64,000 bases of DNA from Mesorhizobium sp. DCY119 (GTDB taxonomy: Bacteria > Pseudomonadota > Alphaproteobacteria > Rhizobiales > Rhizobiaceae): NCBI RefSeq assembly GCF_003590645.1, contig NZ_CP031834.1, forward strand, positions 3,038,501-3,102,500, given 5' to 3'. The position numbers and the translations under genes were made by a program. Below are positions 1 through 9,158 of the stretch, piece by piece. Within the stretch, counting starts at the first letter, position 1; every line of letters begins with the position of its first letter. A model generated the notes under the pieces. It was given only the letters and a program-made list of their open reading frames with translations, did not search any database and was not told the origin of the DNA.

Positions 1-173
1 GGGATTTCCTCTATTATTCGGTCGTCATCGGCATGACGGCGCAAACCGCCGATACCAACATCAACACCACCACAATGCGCATTGCGACGATGGTTCACTC
101 CGTCCTGTCGTTCTTCTTCAACACGGTGATCGTGGCGGCGGCAGTCAATCTCGTGGTTTCACTGGCGGGTTGA
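1..173 (+). CDS. DUF1345 family membrane protein, C-terminal fragment
   Basis: The reading frame is open from the window edge to TGA at 171-173 and encodes about 56 residues. It contains a segment like VVIGMTAQTAD followed by a hydrophobic stretch (SVLSFFFNTVIVAAAVNL). This pattern is typical of the end of DUF1345 integral membrane proteins, whose function is unknown. The start lies outside the window. No terminator is visible before the vapB operator. Confidence 0.75.
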   Translation, partial: DFLYYSVVIGMTAQTADTNINTTTMRIATMVHSVLSFFFNTVIVAAAVNLVVSLAG

Positions 174-198
174 TCGTCGCGGTTGTGACCACAGATGA

Positions 199-225
199 AA
201 AATGATATCATCGTGATATCATTTT
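199..225. promoter_or_regulatory. Perfect inverted repeat, likely VapBC operator
   Basis: The arms aaaatgatatca (199-210) and tgatatcatttt (214-225) are exact reverse complements around a 3-base spacer. The repeat lies 13 bases upstream of the antitoxin start. Such palindromes are the usual binding sites for VapB/FitA antitoxins and VapBC complexes, so autorepression is inferred. A Shine-Dalgarno-like aaagga follows directly. Confidence 0.75.
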
Positions 226-238
226 CAAAGGAATTCCC

Positions 239-493
239 ATGGGCAGCATGGTTATCAGGAACATTCCCGACGACGTCGTCGAGAGCTTCAAGGCTCGCGC
301 CAAAGCCAATGGGCTATCGGCCGAGCAACTGGCGCGCGACGTCATAACGCGCGAAGCCGGGATGACACGGGAAGAGGCATGGGCAACGATCGATTCCATC
401 CGCGCGAAAAGCAAGCCTGTCGATCTGAACACGGCGCTGAAGATCATGGAGGAAGCCCGCCTCGATCGGGACGGGCCAGATAATGATCATTGA
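239..493 (+). CDS. vapB: FitA/VapB-type ribbon-helix-helix antitoxin
   Basis: The product has 84 residues. The N-terminus (MVIRNIPDDVVESFKARA) matches the strand and first helix of ribbon-helix-helix (Arc/FitA) DNA-binding domains. The C-terminal half is acidic and probably wraps the toxin. It starts with ATG 8 bases after an AAGGA motif and overlaps the PIN-domain gene by 11 bases, so translation is probably coupled. Expected role: neutralise the toxin and repress the operon at the palindrome just upstream. The family call rests on motif and context. Confidence 0.85.
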   Translation: MGSMVIRNIPDDVVESFKARAKANGLSAEQLARDVITREAGMTREEAWATIDSIRAKSKPVDLNTALKIMEEARLDRDGPDNDH

Positions 494-884
494 CGCAAGC
501 GTTGCGGTTCCATGGCTTGTCGAGACACCATTTTCAGAGACGGCAAAACGACTTCGTTCAGCTGAATGCGCCGCCCCCGATCTGCTGTTGATGGAAACGA
601 CAAATGCCCTGCTCAAATATCATCGCATCGGCCAGATCTCGTTGGACGGCATTCTTGCAGGCGCCCAGGCGCTGAAGGTTGCGGTTTCGAAATTTGTGCC
701 CGACAACCAGTTGCTGCCCAGTGCGACAAAGATCGCAGCCGACAATACGCACAAGATTTACGATTGCATGTATCTTGCTCTCGCGCTTGAACGTAACCAA
801 CCGCTGGCTACTGCGGACAAGCGTCTCGCAGCCATCGCCAAATCCCTTTCAATCAAAACATTGCTGATCGAGCCCATTTCATGA
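483..884 (+). CDS. vapC: VapC-type PIN-domain ribonuclease toxin
   Basis: The 133-residue PIN-domain protein begins MIIDASVAVPWL, which carries the first catalytic aspartate. A glutamate follows in LLLMETTNALL. Further acidic residues in KIYDCMYLALA and LATADKRL complete the usual metal site of PIN nucleases. VapC proteins cleave tRNA or rRNA when their antitoxin is lost; the target here is unknown. The TGA stop overlaps the ATG of fghA (ATGA at 881-884), so the toxin module is joined translationally to a housekeeping gene. Confidence 0.88.
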   Translation: MIIDASVAVPWLVETPFSETAKRLRSAECAAPDLLLMETTNALLKYHRIGQISLDGILAGAQALKVAVSKFVPDNQLLPSATKIAADNTHKIYDCMYLALALERNQPLATADKRLAAIAKSLSIKTLLIEPIS

Positions 885-1717
885 AAACCATCTCCACCGC
901 GAAATCTCATGGCGGCGTCCAGGGCGTCTATTCCCATGCATCTGACGCTTGCGCCTGCGATATGACCTTCGCTATCTTCGTGCCGCCGCAGGCCAAGGAT
1001 GGCCCTTGCCCGGTTGTCTGGTATCTGTCGGGCCTGACCTGCACGCACCAGAACGTCATGGACAAGGGCGAATACCGCCGGCTGGCCGCCGAGCTCGGCC
1101 TGATCATCGTCTGCCCGGACACCAGCCCGCGCGGCGAGAATGTTCCCGACGAAAAGGACAATTGGCAATTCGGCGGCGGTGCCGGCTTCTACCTCGACGC
1201 CACGCAGGAGCCCTTCGCCACGAACTACCGCATGTATTCCTATGTCGCTGAGGAACTGCCGGCGCTAATCGCCAAGGAGTTTCCAGCGGACATGAACCGG
1301 CAGGCGATCTTCGGCCATTCCATGGGCGGCCACGGCGCGCTGACGATTGCCTTGAAACATCCAGACCGCTTCAAAAGCTGTTCGGCTTTCGCGCCGATCG
1401 CGCACCCGATGACGGCCGGCTGGTCGAAACCCGCTTTTGAGAAATATCTCGGCGCCGACGAGGCGTCATGGCGCGCCTATGACACGGTCGCGCTGATAGA
1501 GGACGGCAAGCGTTTTCCCGAGTTCCTTGTCGACCAAGGCAAGGCAGACGGCTTCCTTGATGACGGCTTGCGTCCGTGGCTTCTGGATGAGGCATGCAAG
1601 GCGGCCGGCATTCCGCTCACCTTGCGCATGCAGGATGGCTACGACCACTCCTATTTCTTCATCTCGACCTTCATGGACGACCATCTTCGCTGGCATGCCG
1701 AAAGACTTGCGAAGTAA
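881..1717 (+). CDS. fghA: S-formylglutathione hydrolase
   Basis: This is a 278-residue alpha/beta hydrolase of the esterase-D family, of normal full length. It hydrolyses S-formylglutathione to formate and glutathione, the second step of glutathione-dependent formaldehyde oxidation in the cytoplasm. The nucleophile serine is in GHSMGG. The conserved segment GLTCTHQNVMDKG near residues 50-62 and the late aspartate and histidine (around DQGKAD and GYDHSYFF) complete the family pattern. Its start codon is inside the vapC stop. The formaldehyde dehydrogenase partner is not visible here; it could lie upstream of the window. Confidence 0.95.
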   Translation: MKTISTAKSHGGVQGVYSHASDACACDMTFAIFVPPQAKDGPCPVVWYLSGLTCTHQNVMDKGEYRRLAAELGLIIVCPDTSPRGENVPDEKDNWQFGGGAGFYLDATQEPFATNYRMYSYVAEELPALIAKEFPADMNRQAIFGHSMGGHGALTIALKHPDRFKSCSAFAPIAHPMTAGWSKPAFEKYLGADEASWRAYDTVALIEDGKRFPEFLVDQGKADGFLDDGLRPWLLDEACKAAGIPLTLRMQDGYDHSYFFISTFMDDHLRWHAERLAK

Positions 1718-1838
1718 CTTCCCTGTCGCGCGAATGTCATTCGTGCGCTGAAACCTGTGAATGTTCCCTCCCGTTTCTTGGCAGTAGTATCTGCCAATTG
1801 CAGCGCGGCAATTATCGCGCTGCGGGGAGGATCAGAAG

Positions 1839-2720
1839 ATGGACAACGCGGCAGTCGGCGAGATGCAATCCAGCATCAAGCCTGCAAAGGATGACAGGCT
1901 CGTCTATCGGCAATCCGCCTGGACGCGACTGACGCATTGGATATGGGCGCTGGCGCTTTTCTTCCTGCTGCTTACCGGCTTGCAGATATTCAACGCACAT
2001 CCGTCGCTCTATATCGGCAAGCAGTCCGGTTTCGGCTTCGACAATTCGGTACTAGGCTTCAGCGCCGAAAACACGCCTGACGGACCTAAGGGCTACACCG
2101 ATATCTTCGGCCACCGCTTCGATACCACCGGTGTTCTGGGCCTCTCCGGCGGACCCGACGACCTGCAGGCCCGCGCCTTTCCGGCATGGGCGACGATTCC
2201 TTCGCATCAGGATCTGGCGACTGGCCGTGTTATCCATTTCTTCTTCGCCTGGCTGCTCTCCGGCACCCTGCTCGTCTGGCTGGTCGCCAGCCTCATCAAC
2301 GGACATCTGCGCCGCGATCTCGCACCGCGTGTCGCGGACTTGAAGCGCCTGCCCGGCGACATCGCGGACCACGCCAAGCTGAAATTTCATCATAGCCGCG
2401 ACTACAACACGTTGCAGAAGCTGGCCTATGGCGGCGTGCTCTTTATCCTTCTGCCGCTGATGATCCTGACTGGTCTTGCCATGTCGCCGAGCATGAATGC
2501 GGCAATACCGTTCCTCGCGGACATCTTCGGCGGCAGGCAGACGGCGCGAACCATCCATTTCACGATCATGCTGCTCCTGGTCGCCTTCTTCATCATTCAC
2601 ATGCTGATGATCCTTGCCGCCGGCCCGCTGAGCGAGCTGCGTTCGATCATAACCGGATGGTACCGCACCGATCCGCCCAAATCCGGCGACGAGCCCTCGA
2701 CACGGAGCGACCGGCCATGA
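1839..2720 (+). CDS. Cytochrome b subunit (thiosulfate-reductase/formate-dehydrogenase type)
   Basis: The 293-residue membrane protein has four predicted hydrophobic helices: near 33-50, 130-150, 197-220 and 240-265. Histidines in or beside them (THWIW, VIHFFF, TIHFTIM, FIIHM) suit two b-type hemes. The long periplasmic loop between helices 1 and 2 (residues 50-125) resembles Ni/Fe-hydrogenase/thiosulfate-reductase b subunits. The stop overlaps the start of the molybdopterin enzyme downstream (ATGA). It probably passes electrons between that enzyme and the quinone pool. Confidence 0.82.
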   Translation: MDNAAVGEMQSSIKPAKDDRLVYRQSAWTRLTHWIWALALFFLLLTGLQIFNAHPSLYIGKQSGFGFDNSVLGFSAENTPDGPKGYTDIFGHRFDTTGVLGLSGGPDDLQARAFPAWATIPSHQDLATGRVIHFFFAWLLSGTLLVWLVASLINGHLRRDLAPRVADLKRLPGDIADHAKLKFHHSRDYNTLQKLAYGGVLFILLPLMILTGLAMSPSMNAAIPFLADIFGGRQTARTIHFTIMLLLVAFFIIHMLMILAAGPLSELRSIITGWYRTDPPKSGDEPSTRSDRP

Positions 2721-3508
2721 AACGGTTTCAGATAAGCCGCCGCAGCTTTCTTACCTCTGCGGCACTGGGCGCCTCCGGCCTCGCGCTTTCGGGTTGCGAC
2801 GCGTTCGATTCGTTGTCTTCGACGGACAGTCAGGTTCGAGGTGTTCTGGAAGGTGCAAACAACCTCACCTACAGGGTTCAGCGCCTGCTTGCCGGTCGCG
2901 ATTCGCTTGCGCAGGAATTCACTGAGGCCGATATCCGCCAGCCGCAGCGTCCCAACGGCGTGACCGCGCCTGATGACGACGACTATCTCGTACTCCAAAG
3001 CAAGGATTTTGCCGACTGGCGGCTTGAGGTTTCGGGTCTGGTCGAAAAGCCGTTGTCGCTATCGCGCGAACAGCTGATTGCCATGCCGTCGCGTACGCAG
3101 ATCACCCGCCATGACTGCGTCGAAGGCTGGAGCTGCATCGCCAAATGGACCGGCACACCGCTTTCTCTGGTGTTGGACGAAGCGAAGGTCAAGCCGCAGG
3201 CCCGCTATGCTGTTTTCCATTGCATGGACACGATCGAGAGAGGGCTTTCGGGCGGCATAAAATACTACGGCTCCATCGACCTGATCGACGCCCGCCATCC
3301 GCAGACCATTCTAGCCTATGGCCTCAACGATAAGCCATTGCCGGTCGAAAATGGCGCTCCTCTCAGGGTGCGCGTCGAGCGCCAGCTTGGCTACAAGATG
3401 CCGAAATATGTCCGCAAAATCGAGTTGGTCGGCAGCTTCACCCAGATGGGTGACGGCAAGGGCGGCTATTGGGAAGACCGCGGCTACGATTGGTACGGCG
3501 GTATCTGA
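2717..3508 (+). CDS. Molybdopterin-dependent oxidoreductase, sulfite-oxidase/MsrP family, exported
   Basis: The 263-residue protein starts at the ATG overlapping the cytochrome b stop; a longer in-frame start at 2657 would remove this signal. The N-terminus has a twin-arginine motif (SRRSFL), a hydrophobic stretch and then LALSGC, which could be a lipobox or a plain export signal. The core HDCVEGWSCIAKW holds the cysteine expected to ligate molybdenum, as in sulfite oxidase and MsrP/YedY. The substrate is unknown. MsrP is about 300-330 residues and pairs with MsrQ, whereas this protein is shorter and pairs with a different type of cytochrome b. Confidence 0.85.
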   Translation: MKRFQISRRSFLTSAALGASGLALSGCDAFDSLSSTDSQVRGVLEGANNLTYRVQRLLAGRDSLAQEFTEADIRQPQRPNGVTAPDDDDYLVLQSKDFADWRLEVSGLVEKPLSLSREQLIAMPSRTQITRHDCVEGWSCIAKWTGTPLSLVLDEAKVKPQARYAVFHCMDTIERGLSGGIKYYGSIDLIDARHPQTILAYGLNDKPLPVENGAPLRVRVERQLGYKMPKYVRKIELVGSFTQMGDGKGGYWEDRGYDWYGGI

Positions 3509-3689
3509 AAAACGACGCGATTCCCCGACCGACCGTCGAACTTTGAGTCTAAGAATTACCCTTAAATACAAGACTTTACACGATATTGGTGCAAAGCGCC
3601 TTGCTATGCCGGTGTCGGTCCGCCATGTTTAGGGCACCTGCTTCCATGTCGGAAACAGGATAGTCCGCACATCACAGGAGGTGAATCGG

Positions 3690-4076
3690 GTGTCCGACAC
3701 CACGAATATTTACGAAGAAACGCCGGATCTCGATACGATCGGCGGCCGACTGTCCCGAGCCCGCGAGGCCAGCGGCATGAGCGTCAAGCAACTGGCATGG
3801 CGGCTTGGCGTCAAGATGTCGACGATAAACGCCTGGGAGAGCGACCGTTCGCAACCCGGCGCGCACCGCCTGAACATGGTATCGGGCATTCTCAATGTCA
3901 GCCTGTCCTGGGTCCTGCACGGCGTCGGCACCGGGCCGATCGAGCCGGAAGACGACAGCGACATGATCGAAACCGTTGGCGCCCAACTGGATCGTCTCAA
4001 GCTCTTGCATGCCGAAACCGGCAGCCTGATCGTCCGCCTTCAGAACGATATGGACCGTCTCGCCGCCGCGAGCTGA
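3690..4076 (+). CDS. XRE-family helix-turn-helix regulator
   Basis: The 128-residue protein has a Cro/CI-type HTH near residues 14-65 (GGRLSRAREASGMSVKQLA, then STINAWESDRSQP). A short acidic linker and a C-terminal helix that may mediate dimers follow. I chose GTG at 3690 because a full AGGAGG (3676-3681) lies 8 bases upstream; an upstream in-frame GTG at 3681 overlaps that ribosome site. It stands alone between the molybdoenzyme gene and the gcv riboswitch. Its target is not evident. Confidence 0.85.
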   Translation: MSDTTNIYEETPDLDTIGGRLSRAREASGMSVKQLAWRLGVKMSTINAWESDRSQPGAHRLNMVSGILNVSLSWVLHGVGTGPIEPEDDSDMIETVGAQLDRLKLLHAETGSLIVRLQNDMDRLAAAS

Positions 4077-4247
4077 CGGGCTTTTCCGTCCGCGCTTTGT
4101 CGTCGCCTCGATAATCAGCCTCATGGCCGCACGCTATTTCTGCCGCGCAATAACAAAGCTGTGCGTATGTCGCATGGGGCGTGACAATGCGTCGGTCATG
4201 AGCTAGCTATGCTGCGTCGAGGATCCGGTGTTTTCCGGATTCTACCT

Positions 4248-4432
4248 GTTTGCGGGAGAGAGCAGCGTTTGCTGCCGCCGAAGGGGAAATCGCCCGAAAT
4301 CTCTCAGGCAAAAGAACCGTAGATGGGAAAGACACTCTGGAAAGTCGGGACTAATCCTCCCGCGCCGAAGGTGTAAGCGTCGCCGACAGAGTTCCGGTTG
4401 CGCGAGTCTCTCAGGCTTCAGACAGAGGGGCA
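4248..4432 (+). ncRNA. Tandem glycine riboswitch upstream of gcvT
   Basis: Two glycine aptamers lie in series. Aptamer 1 (about 4250-4350) has gcgggagagag, gccgaagggg and ctctcaggcaaaag. A short linker around actctggaaag joins it to aptamer 2 (about 4345-4430), which has cctcccgcgccgaaggtgt, tctctcaggcttcagacagagggg. These are the conserved cores of the glycine (gcvT) riboswitch class. A perfect hairpin, ggccgc-cgta-gcggcc (4439-4454), lies just before the gcvT ribosome site and could be part of the expression platform. In this family glycine binding usually turns the cleavage operon on. Confidence 0.95.
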
Positions 4433-4479
4433 CGGAATGGCCGCCGTAGCGGCCGCTTGCGTGCGACTCTGGAGATGTC

Positions 4480-5580
4480 ATGACGGGCACCGACGCCAAG
4501 AAACTACCCCTCGAAGACCTGCATATTGCAGCTGGTGCGCGCTTTGGCGCGTTTGCCGGTTGGTCAATGCCGTTGACCTATCCGGCCGGCGTCATGGCAG
4601 AGCATCTTCACACCCGCGACCATGCCGGGCTGTTCGACATTTCGCATATGCGCCTGTTCGAAGTCGCCGGCCCCGGTGCGGCCGCGCTGCTTGCCAAGGC
4701 ATGTCCGCTCGACGCAGCGGCACTTTCGGAGCGCCAGTCGAAATACACCTTCTTCCTCAACGAGCAGGCCGGTATCATCGACGATCTGATCGTCACGAGG
4801 CTTGGACCCGAGCGCTTCATGGTCGTCGCCAATGCCGGCAACGCGGCAGTGGATGAGGCGCATCTGCGCGCGCTGGCCAAGGATTTCGACTGCAGGATCG
4901 ATGCACTGGACCGCGTCTTCCTCGCCATCCAGGGCCCGGAAGCCTGGGCAGCTTTGGCTCGCGCCGGCATCGAGACCGGCGAACTTCTGTTCATGCATGG
5001 CTTCGAGCCGAAAAAAGACTGGTTCATGAGCCGGTCGGGCTATACCGGCGAGGACGGTTTCGAGATCGGCCTGCCGGAGACAGATGCGCGAAAGCTTCTT
5101 GAGGCCCTGCTCTCCGATGAGCGGGTGATGTGGATCGGCCTCGCCGCCCGCGACAGCCTGCGGCTTGAAGCCGGTCTTTGCCTTCATGGCCAGGACATCA
5201 CGCCGGACATTGATCCGGCGAGCGCCGGCCTGATGTGGGCGATTTCCAAGGATTTGCGCGCCAGCGGGCAGTTCATAGGCGCTGACGCATTGCGCGCCAT
5301 CCTCGCAAAAGGCCCGACCGAAAAGCGCGTTGGCCTGAAGCCACAAGGCCGCCAGCCGGTTCGCGCCGGCGCATCACTTTTCGACGAAGCGGGAAACCCC
5401 GCCGGGCGGGTCACCTCGGGTGGCTTCGGCCCCTCGGCCGGTTCGCCGGTGGCCATGGGCTACGTCTCGGTGCCGCTCGCAAGCAGCGGATCGAAAATCT
5501 TTGCCGATGTCCGGGGCACGAAAATTCCCGTCGACATCTCTTCTCTCCCCTTCACGCAGCATCGCTACCGCAAAGGATAA
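4480..5580 (+). CDS. gcvT: Glycine cleavage system T protein (aminomethyltransferase)
   Basis: The 366-residue protein is the usual length for T protein. It takes the aminomethyl group from lipoyl-H protein and, with tetrahydrofolate, releases ammonia and forms 5,10-methylene-THF. Visible family segments are [14 protein letters not shown] near residues 44-57, [11 protein letters not shown] near 186-196 (folate domain) and [15 protein letters not shown] near 225-240. A GGAG sits 5 bases before the ATG. It follows the glycine riboswitch and opens the gcvT-gcvH-gcvP operon. Confidence 0.97.
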   Translation: MTGTDAKKLPLEDLHIAAGARFGAFAGWSMPLTYPAGVMAEHLHTRDHAGLFDISHMRLFEVAGPGAAALLAKACPLDAAALSERQSKYTFFLNEQAGIIDDLIVTRLGPERFMVVANAGNAAVDEAHLRALAKDFDCRIDALDRVFLAIQGPEAWAALARAGIETGELLFMHGFEPKKDWFMSRSGYTGEDGFEIGLPETDARKLLEALLSDERVMWIGLAARDSLRLEAGLCLHGQDITPDIDPASAGLMWAISKDLRASGQFIGADALRAILAKGPTEKRVGLKPQGRQPVRAGASLFDEAGNPAGRVTSGGFGPSAGSPVAMGYVSVPLASSGSKIFADVRGTKIPVDISSLPFTQHRYRKG

Positions 5581-5587
5581 TCTTCTC

Positions 5588-5956
5588 ATGGCAACGACCT
5601 ATTTCACCGACGATCACGAGTGGCTCCGCGTCGAGGGCGGCATCGCCACCGTCGGCATCACTGACTATGCGCAGGAACAGCTTGGCGATCTGGTTTTCGT
5701 CGAACTGCCCGAAGCCGGGCGCAAGCTTGCCAAGGGCGACGTCGCCGTTGTCGTCGAATCCGTCAAGGCGGCATCCGACGTCTACGCTCCCGTCGACGGC
5801 GAGATCGTTGAGTCCAACGGCGCGCTGGCTTCCGATCCGGCGCTGGTCAATTCGGCCGCAACCGGCGATGGCTGGCTGTGGAAGATGAAGCTTTCCGACG
5901 AAGGCCAGCTTGCCAGCCTGCTCGATGAAGCCGGCTACAAAGCGCTCATAGGTTAA
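5588..5956 (+). CDS. gcvH: Glycine cleavage system H protein (lipoyl carrier)
   Basis: The 122-residue lipoyl-domain protein shuttles the aminomethyl intermediate between P and T proteins. Lys60 in VESVKAAS is the lipoylation site. The family opening ([12 protein letters not shown]) and the mid motif [15 protein letters not shown] are intact. The start is the ATG 7 bases after gcvT; the open frame extends further upstream, but that part lies inside gcvT. It is the second gene of the riboswitch-controlled operon. Confidence 0.97.
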   Translation: MATTYFTDDHEWLRVEGGIATVGITDYAQEQLGDLVFVELPEAGRKLAKGDVAVVVESVKAASDVYAPVDGEIVESNGALASDPALVNSAATGDGWLWKMKLSDEGQLASLLDEAGYKALIG

Positions 5957-5971
5957 GGCACAGGTGATACG

Positions 5972-8782
5972 ATGACTGCCGCTCCCTACCCTTTCGCCAC
6001 CCGTCATATCGGCCCCAGCACCACTGACACGCGCGCCATGCTCGCTGTACTCGGCGTACCTTCTATCGAGACGCTGATTTCGCAGGCCGTGCCGAAATCG
6101 ATCCGACTCGAGCGCCCGCTCGATCTGCCCGCACCCGCCAGCGAGGCCGAGGCGCTTGTCGAGCTCGCGGAAATAATGTCTAAGAACGTCGTGCTGAAAA
6201 GCTTCATCGGCGCCGGTTATCATGGCTGCCGCGTGCCGCCGGTGATCCAGCGCAACCTGTTCGAAAACCCCGCCTGGTACACGGCCTATACGCCCTACCA
6301 GTCGGAAATCAGCCAGGGCCGACTCGAACTCCTGTTCCACTTCCAGACGCTGGTGACGGAATTGACCGGCCTGCCGGTCGCCTCCGCCTCCCTGCTGGAC
6401 GAAGCGACCGCGGTCGCCGAAGCCGTCGGCATCGCCTATCGCCACCACCGCGAGAAGCGCCATCGTGTGGCTTTCGCTGGCGCACCTCACCCGCAGACGC
6501 TCGATGTCGTCACGACCCGCGCCGAGCCGCTCGGCATCGAAGTGGACGGCGAAACGATCGATGAGGACACTGCTGCCCTCGTCGTCTCCTGGCCCGATAC
6601 GCTCGGTGTCTATGGCAATCATGCCGATGCGATCGCCAGGGCAAAGGCTGCCGGCGCAATCGTCATTTTCGTGGCCGACCCGCTGGCGCTGACCATTGCG
6701 GAAACGCCGGCCAGTCTCGGCGCGGACATTGCCGTTGGGCCTATGCAGCGCTTCGGCGTGCCGATGGGCTTTGGCGGACCGCACGCCGCCTATTGCGCCG
6801 TTTCAGACAAGCTCACGCGCCTCATGCCCGGTCGCCTCGTCGGCCAGTCGGTCGATGCCAATGGCCGTCCCGGCTACCGGCTCGCCCTGCAGACGCGCGA
6901 GCAGCATATCCGTCGCGACAAGGCGACCTCCAACATCTGCACGGCACAGGCGCTGCTTGCCAACATGGCCGCCTCCTTCGCCATCTGGCACGGCCCGCAA
7001 GGGCTCCAGTCGATCGCCGGCCAGATAAATGCCTTTGCCGAGCGCCTGGCGCTCGGGCTGAAGGCAGCGGGCGTTGAAATCGACGGTGACCGCCGCTTCG
7101 ATACCGTCACCGTCACCACCAGCGGCAAGGCCAAGGAAATCGCTGCGGCTGCCGAGAAGGATGGTCGCCTCTTGCGCGTGATCGACAATGACCGCGTTGG
7201 CGTCAGCTTCGATCAGGCGTCTACCGAAGAAGACCTTGAAGCCATCGCTGCGTTGTTCGGCGCAAAGCCATCACCGGCAGACAAGGTCAAGGCACCGACC
7301 AACCCGCGCGGTAAGGGTTTCCTCACCCAGCCGGTCTTCCACGAAAACCGCTCGGAAACCGACATGATGCGCTTCCTGCGCCGGTTGGCCGATAAAGACC
7401 TTGCGCTCGACCGTGCCATGATTCCGCTCGGTTCCTGCACGATGAAGCTCAACGCCGCCGCCGAGATGATGCCGGTGAGCTGGCCGTCGGTCGCCAATCT
7501 GCATCCCTTTGCGCCGCCGGGGCATTCGCTCGGCTATCGCGAGATGATCGACGATCTGGAGAAATGGCTGAGCGAGATCACCGGCTTCGACGCCGTATCC
7601 CTGCAGCCGAACGCCGGCAGCCAGGGTGAATATGCCGGCCTGCTGGCAATCCGCCACTACCACCAGTCGCGCGGCGATCATCACCGCAATATCTGCCTCA
7701 TCCCGTCCTCGGCGCATGGCACCAACCCGGCCAGCGCTTCGATGGCGGGCATGGGCGTCGTCGTCGTGCGCTGCACCGAAGACGGCAATGTCGACATGGA
7801 CGATCTGAAGGCCAAGGCTGCCGAGCATGCCAGCAACCTTGCGGCTTTGATGATCACCTATCCTTCGACGCATGGCGTGTTCGAGGAAGGTATTCGCGAC
7901 ATCTGCGCGCTCATCCACGAGCATGGCGGACAGGTCTATCTCGACGGCGCCAATCTCAACGCGCTGGTCGGATTGGCCCAGCCGGGTGAAATCGGCGCCG
8001 ACGTCTGCCACATGAACCTGCACAAGACCTTCTGCATTCCGCATGGCGGCGGTGGCCCCGGCGTCGGCCCGATCGGCGTCAAGGCGCATCTGAAGCCTTA
8101 CCTGCCGGGCCATGTCACGGAAGGGTCGGAGCATGCCGTTTCGGCAGCCCCGTTCGGCAGCGCCTCGATCCTGCCGATCACCTGGATGTATATCCGCATG
8201 ATGGGCGCGTTAGGCCTGAAGCAGGCGACGGAAACGGCGATCCTCAGCGCCAACTACATCGCAGAGCGGCTGAAGGCCCATTACCCGGTGCTCTATCAGG
8301 GCCGCAACGGGCGCGTCGCGCATGAGTGTATCCTCGACACGCGTGTGCTCAAGGAAAGTGCGGGCATCGGCGTCGAGGACGTCGCCAAGCGCCTCATCGA
8401 CTACGGCTTCCATGCGCCGACCATGTCCTGGCCGGTGGCCGGCACGCTGATGGTCGAGCCGACCGAGTCCGAGCCCAAGCGCGAGGTCGATCGTTTCTGT
8501 GAAGCGATGATCGCCATCGCCAACGAGGCCGAGCGCGTGGCCAAGGGCGAATGGCCGCGCGAGGACAACCCGCTCGTCAACGCCCCGCATACGGCTGCCG
8601 AAACGCTCGTCGGCGACTGGACGCATCCCTATTCGCGGCTCGAGGCGGCCTTCCCGGCCGACGACGCGGAAACGGCTGCAAAATACTGGCCGCCGGTCTC
8701 GCGCATCGACAATGTCGGCGGCGACCGCAATCTGGTCTGCTCCTGCCCGCCGGTGACCGAATATCTCGGTGCGGCAGAGTAA
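5972..8782 (+). CDS. gcvP: Glycine dehydrogenase (decarboxylating), P protein, single chain
   Basis: The 936-residue single-chain enzyme has both halves (P1 and P2) fused, as is usual in proteobacteria. It decarboxylates glycine with PLP and loads the aminomethyl group on GcvH. The PLP lysine is Lys685 in [16 protein letters not shown], beside the glycine-rich loop. ATRHIGPS at the N-terminus and [11 protein letters not shown] at about residue 485 are family marks. It lies 15 bases after gcvH and ends the operon. The dihydrolipoamide dehydrogenase partner is not in the window. Confidence 0.97.
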   Translation: MTAAPYPFATRHIGPSTTDTRAMLAVLGVPSIETLISQAVPKSIRLERPLDLPAPASEAEALVELAEIMSKNVVLKSFIGAGYHGCRVPPVIQRNLFENPAWYTAYTPYQSEISQGRLELLFHFQTLVTELTGLPVASASLLDEATAVAEAVGIAYRHHREKRHRVAFAGAPHPQTLDVVTTRAEPLGIEVDGETIDEDTAALVVSWPDTLGVYGNHADAIARAKAAGAIVIFVADPLALTIAETPASLGADIAVGPMQRFGVPMGFGGPHAAYCAVSDKLTRLMPGRLVGQSVDANGRPGYRLALQTREQHIRRDKATSNICTAQALLANMAASFAIWHGPQGLQSIAGQINAFAERLALGLKAAGVEIDGDRRFDTVTVTTSGKAKEIAAAAEKDGRLLRVIDNDRVGVSFDQASTEEDLEAIAALFGAKPSPADKVKAPTNPRGKGFLTQPVFHENRSETDMMRFLRRLADKDLALDRAMIPLGSCTMKLNAAAEMMPVSWPSVANLHPFAPPGHSLGYREMIDDLEKWLSEITGFDAVSLQPNAGSQGEYAGLLAIRHYHQSRGDHHRNICLIPSSAHGTNPASASMAGMGVVVVRCTEDGNVDMDDLKAKAAEHASNLAALMITYPSTHGVFEEGIRDICALIHEHGGQVYLDGANLNALVGLAQPGEIGADVCHMNLHKTFCIPHGGGGPGVGPIGVKAHLKPYLPGHVTEGSEHAVSAAPFGSASILPITWMYIRMMGALGLKQATETAILSANYIAERLKAHYPVLYQGRNGRVAHECILDTRVLKESAGIGVEDVAKRLIDYGFHAPTMSWPVAGTLMVEPTESEPKREVDRFCEAMIAIANEAERVAKGEWPREDNPLVNAPHTAAETLVGDWTHPYSRLEAAFPADDAETAAKYWPPVSRIDNVGGDRNLVCSCPPVTEYLGAAE

Positions 8783-8800
8783 AGACCGAACCGGAACCGG

Positions 8801-8839
8801 TTGAAAGCCCATAGCGTATTCGCTATATTGCGCTATGGG
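8801..8839 (+). promoter_or_regulatory. Promoter and operator of higBA, start codon inside the operator
   Basis: A -35 TTGAAA (8801-8806) is followed after exactly 17 bases by a -10 TATATT (8824-8829). Initiation would fall at about 8835-8837, on the toxin ATG itself. The repeat atagcg (8811-8816) pairs with cgctat (8821-8826). A larger perfect repeat, cccatagcg (8808-8816) and cgctatggg (8831-8839), spans the -10 and the start codon. The layout suggests autorepression by the HigA-like antitoxin and a leaderless mRNA; both are inference. Confidence 0.7.
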
Positions 8840-9158
8840 CTGGACGGTGGAGACGCTTGGCGAAGACGTCGATGGCGAGCTTGAGGCTTTACCTGCAACT
8901 CTGCGAGCACGGCTGCTTCGGTTGATGGAGATGGTCGAAACCATCGGGCTGGATCGCATGCGCGAACCGCATGTGAAACATCTCGAAGGCAAATTGTGGG
9001 AGCTTCGCGCAAAGGCGGCTGACGGCATCGCCAGAGGCATTTATCTAACCGTTACTGGACGCCGGGTCATAGTTCTGCACGTCTTCGTCAAGAAGTCGCA
9101 GAAAACACCACCCAGCGCACTGCATCTCGCTCGCGAGCGAATGAAAAGAGTGACGTGA
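8835..9158 (+). CDS. higB: RelE/HigB-like toxin (phage Gp49-like family)
   Basis: The 107-residue basic protein has the RelE-fold pattern KLWELRAKAADGIARGIYL, then VLHVFVKKSQKTPPSAL, as in HigB-type mRNA interferases that cut ribosome-bound mRNA. The toxin precedes the antitoxin, the order typical of higBA. No Shine-Dalgarno sequence precedes the ATG, and the predicted transcript begins at it. It sits between gcvP and parE as a self-contained insertion. The exact subfamily is uncertain. Confidence 0.85.
   Translation: MGWTVETLGEDVDGELEALPATLRARLLRLMEMVETIGLDRMREPHVKHLEGKLWELRAKAADGIARGIYLTVTGRRVIVLHVFVKKSQKTPPSALHLARERMKRVT

Noticed and set aside
2717-3508. Naming the molybdoenzyme MsrP
   Set aside because: It is shorter than MsrP, and the partner cytochrome b is not MsrQ-like.
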